Assembly (NCBI GenBank): GCA_002308315.1 | Contig: DBWE01000047.1 | Coordinates: 1 to 13,367, forward strand | Direction of reading: 5' to 3' | DNA: 13,367 bases | DNA from: Clostridiales bacterium UBA1246 | GTDB lineage: Bacteria; Bacillota; Clostridia; Oscillospirales; Oscillospiraceae | Part shown: positions 8,070 to 13,367 of the stretch, in pieces | Numbering within the stretch: the first letter of the stretch is position 1 | How the letters are laid out: every line of letters begins with the position of its first letter | The notes under the pieces: generated by a model | Told to the model about the DNA's origin: nothing | Database searches by the model: none | What the model saw: the letters and a program-made list of their open reading frames with translations, nothing else | Translations under genes and position numbers: made by a program

Positions 8070-8681
8070 ATGCTGATAAAATGCTTTACCGTGGGGCAGC
8101 TGCAGACCAACTGCTACATAGTCACGGATGAAAATTCGCTGAAATGCGCGGTGATCGATCCCGGCGCGGAATCGGGCACCATACTGAATTATCTCGACGA
8201 CAACAGGCTGAAGGCGGAATGCATATTCCTCACCCACGGGCATTTCGACCATACCAAGGCTGTGCCCGCCGTATACGCCGAGACGAAGGCGAGAGTGTAC
8301 ATCAACAGGGGCGACGCGAACCTCGAGGATTTTCACGACTCGTACAGATACCACGGCGGCGACGAGCTCGGGTTTTACGCCGAGGGGGACGTCATCGAGG
8401 TAGGCGCGCTGAAATTCACCGTTATGGAGACTCCCGGCCACAGCCGCGGCTCGGTGACGCTGCGCTGCGAAAACGCGCTGTTCACCGGCGACACGCTTTT
8501 CCGCGACAGCTGCGGGCGCACGGATCTCGAGGGCGGCAGCATGACCGTGCTGAAAAAGTCCCTGCGGCGTCTGTATGAGCTTGAGGGAGATTTCGAGGTC
8601 TACCCCGGACACATGGACTCCACCACCCTGGACAGAGAGCGGAAATTCAATTATTACATGCTCGAAGCCGCGGAAGAATAA
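8070..8681 (+). CDS. MBL-fold metallohydrolase, glyoxalase II-like, 203 aa
   Basis: Member of the metallo-beta-lactamase fold with a two-metal site. Visible metal ligands: THGHFDH at 55-61 (H56, H58, D60, H61), PGHSRGS with H124, FTGDTLF with D141, and YPGH with H181. The short form lacking the C-terminal helical domain of true glutathione-dependent glyoxalase II is typical of the bacterial YcbL/YqgX-type hydrolases, for which glyoxalase II activity has been reported in some members. The substrate in this organism is unknown; thioester hydrolysis is the best guess. The ATG has GGAGG at 8060-8064 upstream, 12 bases follow the dtd stop, and hemZ begins 4 bases after this stop, so it belongs to the same transcript. 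The dtd-MBL-hemZ order recurs in Clostridia. Confidence 0.93.
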   Translation: MLIKCFTVGQLQTNCYIVTDENSLKCAVIDPGAESGTILNYLDDNRLKAECIFLTHGHFDHTKAVPAVYAETKARVYINRGDANLEDFHDSYRYHGGDELGFYAEGDVIEVGALKFTVMETPGHSRGSVTLRCENALFTGDTLFRDSCGRTDLEGGSMTVLKKSLRRLYELEGDFEVYPGHMDSTTLDRERKFNYYMLEAAEE

Positions 8682-8685
8682 CAGG

Positions 8686-10134
8686 ATGAATATATTTCTC
8701 AAGGGACATGAGTACAGATATGCCGCGGAGCAGGCGCTCATGTCCTTTTTTCCCGACCAAAGACCGGAATACCCCGACGGCGCGGAGCCCGAAGGGAACT
8801 GCGTGATACTGAGCCTCGACGGGGCGAGGGCCGCGGCGGAGCTGCGGCTGGACGGAAGGACCGCCCGGGGCGAGGCGGAAGCGGACGGGCCCGTCCCGGA
8901 AAACGGGACGGAAAGAGACAGGCTGCTGCAAAAGCTTGTCAAGCTCGCCTTTTTCCGCGCCGCGGTGGAGCTGCGCGGCAGCGCTCCGCCCTGGGGCGCG
9001 CTCACGGGCGTGAGGCCCGTCAAGCTCGCGGCGAAATACATGCGTCAGACCGGCCTCGGGCCCGCGGAGACCGCGGAATACATGTCGGAGGAATACTGCG
9101 TTTCCCCCGGCAGAGCGGAGCTGTGCGCAAGGGCGGCGGAATACTCGCTGAAGGCGGACGCGGAGCTTGAGGAAAAGGACGTGCTTTTGTACGTGGGCAT
9201 ACCCTTCTGCCCCTCCCGCTGCTCCTATTGCTCTTTCGTCAGCAGCTCGGTGGAAAGATCCCTCGCGCTGATCGGCGATTACGTAGAGGCGCTGCTGCGG
9301 GAAATAAGCGCCGCGGGGCGGCTCGCCGCGAAATACGGGATGAACGTCGCGGCGGTATACTTCGGCGGCGGAACGCCCACGACCCTGTCCCCGGAGAGCC
9401 TTGACCGGCTCATGGGAGAGCTGGCGGACGCCTTCGATCTGTCCCGCTGCCGGGAATATACCGTGGAGGCGGGCAGGCCTGACACCGTCACGGAGGAAAA
9501 GCTGGAGACGCTCCGGCGCCGGGGCGCGGGCAGGATAAGCATAAATCCGCAGACGATGAACGACCGCGTGCTCGCCGCGATAGGCAGAAGGCACACCGCG
9601 GGGGACGTTCTGACGGCGTTCGCTCTGGCGAGGGAGCATTTCCTGGGAGATATAAACATGGACCTGATAGCCGGGCTGCCCGGGGACGGTCCGGACAGCT
9701 TCCGCCGCAGTCTCGATACCGTTCTGGGCCTGGGGCCGGAAAACGTGACCGTGCATACGCTCACCATGAAGCGCTCTTCCCGTCTCAGCGCCGAGGGCGG
9801 CGGGATACCGGAGGGCGAGGCGGCCGCGGAGATGCTCGGGTACGCTTATTCCGTCCTGCCCTCGGCGGGCTTTTCGCCCTACTATCTTTACAGGCAGAAA
9901 TTTTCCGTGGGCGGCTTCGAGAACACGGGCTGGTGCCTGCGGGGGCATGAGAGCCTGTACAATATCGGCATGATGGAGGAGCTTCGCAGCGTTATCGCTC
10001 TCGGCGCCGGCGGCGCGACGAAGCTGGTGCATCCCGGGAGCGGGAAAATAGACCGCGTTTTCAACAAAAAATATCCGTACGAATATATAGCCTCTTCCGG
10101 CTGCGTCCCGGAGCTGGAAAAGCTGCTCGGCTGA
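8686..10134 (+). CDS. hemZ: HemZ-type coproporphyrinogen III dehydrogenase-like radical SAM protein, 482 aa
   Basis: Radical SAM protein of the HemN/HemZ group. HemZ is annotated as oxygen-independent coproporphyrinogen III oxidase, though a role in haem synthesis is not proven for most anaerobes. An N-terminal region of about 165 residues (with PPWGALTGVRPVKL at 101-114) is typical of HemZ. The 4Fe-4S cluster motif CPSRCSYC gives C175, C179 and C182 (CX3CX2C). FGGGTPTTL at 226-234 binds SAM, RISINPQTMN and DLIAGLPGD follow, and PYYLYRQK, FENTGW and IALGAGGATK lie near the C terminus. The ATG at 8686 is preferred: it sits four bases after the preceding stop and starts with a family-like sequence. 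Its ribosome binding site is modest (GGAAG, 8672-8676). It appears to be the last gene of the recJ run. The hisS and aspS genes that often follow hemZ in Clostridia are not here. Confidence 0.92.
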   Translation: MNIFLKGHEYRYAAEQALMSFFPDQRPEYPDGAEPEGNCVILSLDGARAAAELRLDGRTARGEAEADGPVPENGTERDRLLQKLVKLAFFRAAVELRGSAPPWGALTGVRPVKLAAKYMRQTGLGPAETAEYMSEEYCVSPGRAELCARAAEYSLKADAELEEKDVLLYVGIPFCPSRCSYCSFVSSSVERSLALIGDYVEALLREISAAGRLAAKYGMNVAAVYFGGGTPTTLSPESLDRLMGELADAFDLSRCREYTVEAGRPDTVTEEKLETLRRRGAGRISINPQTMNDRVLAAIGRRHTAGDVLTAFALAREHFLGDINMDLIAGLPGDGPDSFRRSLDTVLGLGPENVTVHTLTMKRSSRLSAEGGGIPEGEAAAEMLGYAYSVLPSAGFSPYYLYRQKFSVGGFENTGWCLRGHESLYNIGMMEELRSVIALGAGGATKLVHPGSGKIDRVFNKKYPYEYIASSGCVPELEKLLG

Positions 10135-10154
10135 GGCGCAGGCAAAAAAAGCCG

Positions 10155-10183
10155 TTTACAAAACCGCCGCGAGCATATATAAT
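10155..10183 (+). promoter_or_regulatory. Sigma-A type promoter for the cytidylate kinase-like gene
   Basis: TTTACA (10155-10160) and TATAAT (10178-10183) are 17 bases apart; the -10 box is perfect and the -35 box matches five of six. Start of transcription is expected near 10190, giving a leader of about 50 bases. No convincing terminator separates hemZ from this promoter, so read-through from the upstream run is also possible. Confidence 0.8.
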
Positions 10184-10241
10184 AACCGTACGGACCCGGG
10201 CAAAGCGCAACAGATATAAAGTCAGGATGGGAGGAGACGCT

Positions 10242-10865
10242 ATGGCATATTCTATCATCACCATAAGCAGGGAGTTCGGAACGGGAGCAAGACTGATAGG
10301 CAGACAGCTCGCCGAATTGTTGGGGTACGGTTATTACGACAGGGCTCTTATAGAAATGTCTGCGGAAAAGAGCGGACTGAGCGAGGAGTTCATAGAGCGT
10401 ACCGAGGAGAAAGCATCCAACAGCTTCCTTTATAACCTCGCCACGGCGGCGTACATATCCTCCGATATGGGCATGCAGTACAGCGTGCCCGTAAACGACA
10501 GAGCCTTCATGGTTCAGTCGGACGTGATAAGGGAGATCGCCAAGAAGGAAAACAGCGTTATAGTCGGCCGCTGCGCCGATTATATCCTCAAGGATCATCC
10601 CAAGCTGCTCAGAGTGTTCATTTACGCGGACAAGGCCGACAGGATAAACCGCATCATCAATGAATACGGCAATTCTCCGAAGACCGCCGAGTCCACCCTC
10701 AACAAGATAGACAAGGGCAGGGCGAATTATCACAAGTTCTATACCGGCACCGCGTGGAAATCTCTGGAAAATTACGACCTGTGCATCAACACCTCCACCA
10801 CCGGGATAAAGGGCGCCGTCATGGCCATAAAGGCCGCGGCGGAGGAGAAATTCGGCAAAGACTGA
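10242..10865 (+). CDS. Cytidylate kinase-like family protein, 207 aa
   Basis: P-loop NTPase related to nucleoside monophosphate kinases (the family often labelled Cytidylate_kin_2). The N terminus reads ITISREFGTGARLIGRQLA at 6-24, where the nucleotide loop is the family's altered form with Arg in place of the usual P-loop Lys. SVIVGRCADYIL (105-116) is the conserved second strand; DKGRANYHKFYTG (157-169) is a lid-like segment with Arg and Lys; YDLCINTS (178-185) is the last strand. The family is widespread in Clostridia, but its true substrate is not established, and this is not the essential Cmk of the usual type. The ATG at 10242 is chosen over one 15 bases upstream because GGAGGAGA (around 10230-10236) lies at the right distance and the family begins with this sequence. 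The gene has its own promoter and terminator and seems to be transcribed alone. By eye it is slightly more AT-rich than its neighbours. Confidence 0.88.
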   Translation: MAYSIITISREFGTGARLIGRQLAELLGYGYYDRALIEMSAEKSGLSEEFIERTEEKASNSFLYNLATAAYISSDMGMQYSVPVNDRAFMVQSDVIREIAKKENSVIVGRCADYILKDHPKLLRVFIYADKADRINRIINEYGNSPKTAESTLNKIDKGRANYHKFYTGTAWKSLENYDLCINTSTTGIKGAVMAIKAAAEEKFGKD

Positions 10866-10881
10866 AATATTGAAAAACGAT

Positions 10882-10925
10882 CCGGGGACGCCGCAAAAAG
10901 CTTTGCGGCGTCCCCGGTCTGTTTT
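10882..10925 (+). terminator. Strong intrinsic terminator, probably bidirectional, between convergent genes
   Basis: A perfect 16-bp stem, CCGGGGACGCCGCAAA (10882-10897) with its reverse complement (10902-10917), encloses the loop AAGC. On the plus strand TCTGTTTT follows (10918-10925). On the minus strand the stem is followed by ATCG and five T (complement of 10873-10877), so it can also stop the regulator transcribed from the right. Its place between two converging genes fits this double role. Confidence 0.9.
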
Positions 10926-10949
10926 GCGGCGCGGCGTGACGGCGCCGCC

Positions 10950-12095
10950 TCAGCCGTCGGCGGTCTTTTCGGCTTTTTCCCTGAGCCTCCGCCATTCGTC
11001 GGTTTCCTTCAGCTTTCCGAGACGCGGATCGTCAAGCGCCTGCAGGAGCAGCCTGCGGCGGTAACGCATGTATTCGTCGTTCGACGCCACGATATTCAAG
11101 CCGTCCATGTCGACCAGCGCCGTTTTGACGGCCCTTTTTCTGCGCTCGTAAAGCTCGGCGGAGCTTTCCGTCATTCGCCCGAGCCATTCCAGCGCCTCTT
11201 CTTCGCGCCCGAGCATAACGCAGGCGACGGCGGCGAGGTGCATCACGTTGCCGCGGTCTCTCTCATGAAAAAAGCCGGGGAGCCCGCTGTCTCTGCCGAG
11301 GATGAGCTTTATAAAATTCATCGCTGTCCCGGCGCATTCAAGAGCCTTTTCGGGTCTGTCCGTGTCCAGATAGTTCAGCATGAGAGCCACGGCCGAGTCG
11401 ATAAAGTAACCCACAGCCTGCTCAACGCAGGATTTCAATATGCCTTCTTCGGTATGCCTGTCCCCGGTAAGGAAAAAGACCCTGGCCTCCATCGGCATCG
11501 CAAGCTGGAGCGGAGAAAGCGGACTGTCGGCGGCGAGCCTGATCGCTCCGTCCCTGTCCCCGGCAAGCGCCAGAAGCTCGCAAAGCAGATGTTCAAAAGC
11601 GCCCCTCACGGGCACGCGGGAGTCTTTCATCATTTTTTCATGTTCCCGGGCAAAGCGCAGCGTATCCGCCAGCACCTTTTCCGCCCGAGCGGCATGATAA
11701 TGGGAGCTTTCCGGACAGCAGAGACGGTAGCCGAGACCTGTAAAATCATAAACGGCCCTTTCCCCGTCTACAGTTTCCGGCACGCCGGACGAAAGCTCTT
11801 CGGCGCGCTCTTCCCATATCCGATAGGCTTTGTCCGGGTCGGGATCGAAATAGTCAAAATCGACGGGGACAAGCCGGTTTTCTTCCCCTTCCAACCCGAA
11901 AAGAGTATCGGTGCTCACGTCGAAAACCTTTGCCAGAGCCGGGACCTGGCTGATATCGGGCAGGCTTTGGTCGGTCTCCCATTTTGAAACGGTCTGGGGC
12001 GTGACGTGCAGCTGTTCGGCGAGCTTGTCCTGAGTCCAGCGCCGCTCGGCGCGCAGAGCGCGTATCGTTTCGCCCATGCTCGGTTTCTCTTTCAT
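10950..12095 (-). CDS. XRE-family transcriptional regulator with helical C-terminal region, 381 aa
   Basis: The N-terminal 65 residues form an XRE/Cro-CI helix-turn-helix: IRALRAERRWTQDKLAEQL (11-29), recognition region VTPQTVSKWE (31-40), then SLPDISQVPALAKVFDVSTDTLFG. The remaining 310 residues are mostly helical, with charged and Leu/Ala-rich pairs (for example EKALECAGTAMNF, GREEEALEWLGRM) like TPR-type repeats, and no membrane segment or enzyme motif. Regulators with this layout are common in Clostridia; some related groups sense short peptides, but nothing here shows the ligand. The start at 12095 has GGGAGGA (12102-12108) six bases upstream; an inner ATG at 12077 is possible but less well placed. 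The gene converges on the cytidylate kinase-like gene across a shared terminator and is divergent from a second XRE regulator, suggesting the region between them is a shared control region. Targets are unknown. Confidence 0.85.
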   Translation of the reverse strand: MKEKPSMGETIRALRAERRWTQDKLAEQLHVTPQTVSKWETDQSLPDISQVPALAKVFDVSTDTLFGLEGEENRLVPVDFDYFDPDPDKAYRIWEERAEELSSGVPETVDGERAVYDFTGLGYRLCCPESSHYHAARAEKVLADTLRFAREHEKMMKDSRVPVRGAFEHLLCELLALAGDRDGAIRLAADSPLSPLQLAMPMEARVFFLTGDRHTEEGILKSCVEQAVGYFIDSAVALMLNYLDTDRPEKALECAGTAMNFIKLILGRDSGLPGFFHERDRGNVMHLAAVACVMLGREEEALEWLGRMTESSAELYERRKRAVKTALVDMDGLNIVASNDEYMRYRRRLLLQALDDPRLGKLKETDEWRRLREKAEKTADG

Positions 12096-12144
12096 TCGGT
12101 ATCCTCCCTTTTGATAAGCGTATCGGCGCCGTTTGACTGAGAAA

Positions 12145-12153
12145 AGAATAGCA
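12145..12153 (-). promoter_or_regulatory. Candidate extended -10 promoter for the minus-strand regulator
   Basis: On the minus strand TGCTATTCT (12153 down to 12145) matches the extended -10 form TGnTATAAT with two mismatches in the hexamer. A -35 box at normal distance is poor (TAGTAA or AGTAAT near 12167-12173). Transcription would start near 12138, about 43 bases before the ATG. The TATCAAATC repeats lie just upstream. Confidence 0.4.
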
Positions 12154-12171
12154 CATATATTCGCCGATTAC

Positions 12172-12197
12172 TATCAAATCGAAGGATATATCAAATC
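12172..12197. repeat. Two direct repeats TATCAAATC in the divergent control region, possible operator
   Basis: TATCAAATC occurs at 12172-12180 and again at 12189-12197, with starts 17 bases apart, in an AT-rich stretch between the two divergent regulator genes. The second copy overlaps the 8-bp palindrome GATATATC (12185-12192). The position, upstream of both candidate promoters, suits a binding site for one or both XRE proteins. This is inferred from position and repetition only. Confidence 0.45.
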
Positions 12198-12230
12198 AAC
12201 CGGCAGTTGAGTTGCTCTCCGGAAAAGTTG

Positions 12231-12258
12231 TTGATTTCCCGCGTGGTTCCTATACAAT
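12231..12258 (+). promoter_or_regulatory. Candidate sigma-A promoter for the plus-strand regulator
   Basis: TTGATT (12231-12236) and TACAAT (12253-12258) are 16 bases apart; a variant reading is TTGTTG (12228-12233) with TATACA (12251-12256) at 17 bases. Transcription would start near 12265 and give a leader of about 70 bases. That leader could form a small 6-bp hairpin, GGCGGA (12267-12272) with TCCGTC (12279-12284), including one G-U pair. Confidence 0.6.
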
Positions 12259-12335
12259 GGTATTGCGGCGGAAATACGTCCGTCAAAACCGTGTTCAAAT
12301 CCACACCGCTTGGCGGAGAAAGCGAGGAATGGCAG

Positions 12336-13367
12336 ATGACAGAGGGTATAGGCCAAAGACTGAGGGAATACCGCATGCGAAACCGCCTGACACAGCAGGC
12401 CGTCGCGGAGGCGGTCGGCATTTCTTCGCAGGCCGTCAGCAAGTGGGAAACGGGGACGGCGCTGCCCGACATTTCCGTTCTTGTTCCGCTGGCGGCGCTC
12501 TTTCGGGTATCGACGGACGAGATCCTCGGCAATACGGCCCGACGCGACTATTGGGAAGCAAAATGGAGGGAAGCCTGCGCCGAGCCCGGCGGCGCGCTCG
12601 AAGTGTCGGAAAAGGCGCTGGGGGAAATGCCCGGAGACAAGGAATTTTTATACAGACGCGCCTGCAGTGAATACCTCTGCGCCGACCGGGCTTCCGATCC
12701 CGGCGAGCGCGCGAGGCTGCTGGGCGCTTCCGCGAGCCATTTTTCCGAGCTGCATGCCGCATACCCGGATCTCGAAGCCGCGCTGAGCATGCTCGTGCGT
12801 GTGCTGTCGGCAGCCGGACGATATGAAGAAGCAAAAAGATACGCGGAGCTTTCCCCGGACAGGGAGCGCCTTCTTGCTCTGTGCCTGTCCGGCGCGGAGC
12901 TGTCGGCCCGGCGAAGGCTCATGATCGGCAGAGCCGTCAGCCAGCTGACGGCGGACCTGCTGAACGCCGAGTCCGCGGACATGCTCCGGGATGCCGAAAG
13001 CATGATCGACAGCTGCGCCGATCTGTACGACGACGGGGACCGTCTCGCTTTCCGGCTTTCAGCGATCAGCCGCCGGGCGATGCTGCTGACCGGAGAGAAG
13101 AGACCTGCGGAAGCGGTCGCCGTGCTTCGGGAAGCGTTCGATTTTCTGCGGGGCAGTTACGGCGAGAGCAATGCCGCGGACGAGCTGACGCGGCAGTATC
13201 GGATATTTATGCAAAACGAAAAATTTGACGTTTTGAGAAGCCGGGCGGATCATAAAGCTCTGATGCGCGACTTTGAAGGGCTTGTAAAGCATGCCGGGGA
13301 AACAAAACCGAAAAAGTTCGATTACTCGAACGTTCCCGAAGAGCTCAGGCCGCCGGTGCCGATAGAA
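12336..13367 (+). CDS. XRE-family transcriptional regulator with helical C-terminal region, 3' end cut by window
   Basis: Open from ATG 12336 to the last base (344 codons) with no stop, so the gene continues beyond the window. Residues 5-65 are an XRE/Cro-CI helix-turn-helix: GQRLREYRMRNRLTQQAVAEAV, recognition region ISSQAVSKWE (29-38), then ALPDISVLVPLAALFRVSTDEILG. The rest is largely helical with TPR-like stretches (for example SAAGRYEEAKRYAEL and GEKRPAEAVAVLREAFDFL). The last residues (VPEELRPPVPIE) are proline-rich and may be close to the natural end. The start is supported by GAGGA at 12324-12328 seven bases upstream; an ATG at 12329 is in another frame. The helix-turn-helix closely resembles that of the divergent regulator (QxVSKWETxxxLPDIS and VSTDxLxG in both), but the C-terminal regions look different. 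Function and ligand are unknown. Confidence 0.85.
   Translation, partial: MTEGIGQRLREYRMRNRLTQQAVAEAVGISSQAVSKWETGTALPDISVLVPLAALFRVSTDEILGNTARRDYWEAKWREACAEPGGALEVSEKALGEMPGDKEFLYRRACSEYLCADRASDPGERARLLGASASHFSELHAAYPDLEAALSMLVRVLSAAGRYEEAKRYAELSPDRERLLALCLSGAELSARRRLMIGRAVSQLTADLLNAESADMLRDAESMIDSCADLYDDGDRLAFRLSAISRRAMLLTGEKRPAEAVAVLREAFDFLRGSYGESNAADELTRQYRIFMQNEKFDVLRSRADHKALMRDFEGLVKHAGETKPKKFDYSNVPEELRPPVPIE

Noticed and set aside
8575..8685. Upstream extension of the hemZ frame
   Set aside because: It overlaps the end of the MBL gene and does not resemble the family; the ATG at 8686 begins a HemZ-like N terminus.
10227..10241. Earlier ATG for the cytidylate kinase-like gene
   Set aside because: The GGAGGAGA ribosome binding site would lie inside the coding region, and the family starts at the later ATG.
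10870..11064. Short plus-strand open frame across the terminator
   Set aside because: It runs through the perfect hairpin and antisense to the minus-strand regulator, with no ribosome binding site or known motif.
12293..12302. tRNA T-arm-like sequence GTTCAAATCC
   Set aside because: The flanking bases do not form a 5-bp T stem, and no acceptor, D or anticodon arm is found around it.
12212..12670. Plus-strand open frame overlapping the start of the second regulator
   Set aside because: It is in another frame from the clear helix-turn-helix gene, and its translation is Arg/Gly-rich shadow sequence.
1..13367. Search for CRISPR arrays, insertion sequences, attachment sites, rRNA and tRNA genes
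   Set aside because: No regularly spaced repeats, transposase or integrase motifs, or RNA-gene cores were seen by eye on either strand.

Overview
The window looks like a piece of chromosome from an anaerobic Firmicute of the class Clostridia, probably an uncultured gut-type lineage. The grounds are the gene set (RecJ with a Firmicutes-type tail, a long bifunctional Rel, Dtd, an MBL hydrolase and HemZ in one run), strong purine-rich ribosome binding sites, and sigma-A type promoters with 17-base spacers. Base composition is GC-rich (about 60% by eye), yet isoleucine is written mostly with ATA, which is unusual for such DNA. The species cannot be named from the sequence.

Left part (1-3222, all plus strand): the 3' part of a homocysteine S-methyltransferase-type gene overlaps by four bases a membrane glycosyltransferase of the protein O-mannosyltransferase (GT39/PMT) type with a beta-rich extracytoplasmic insert. 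Next comes rpiB (ribose-5-phosphate isomerase B), whose stop codon overlaps the GTG of a 56-residue single-pass membrane protein.

Centre (3223-10134, plus strand): a likely terminator and a strong promoter (TTGTTA-17-TATAAT) precede a tight five-gene run: recJ, rel, dtd, an MBL-fold hydrolase and hemZ. Gaps are 15, -4, 12 and 4 bases, so the genes are probably co-transcribed. It combines DNA repair, (p)ppGpp metabolism, removal of D-amino acids from tRNA, a glyoxalase II-like hydrolase and a HemZ-type radical SAM protein. The rel-dtd-MBL-hemZ order is common in Clostridia.

Right part (10135-13367): a second strong promoter (TTTACA-17-TATAAT) drives a cytidylate kinase-like gene. It ends at a perfect 16-bp hairpin that can terminate in both directions and separates it from a convergent XRE-family regulator on the minus strand (10950-12095). 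A 240-base region with direct repeats and divergent promoter candidates separates that regulator from a second XRE-family regulator, which runs off the right edge on the plus strand.

Most of the window is ordinary housekeeping. No mobile element, CRISPR array, rRNA or tRNA was seen, and no clear new system. The least explained parts are the divergent pair of XRE regulators with helical C-terminal regions and the small membrane protein coupled to rpiB.
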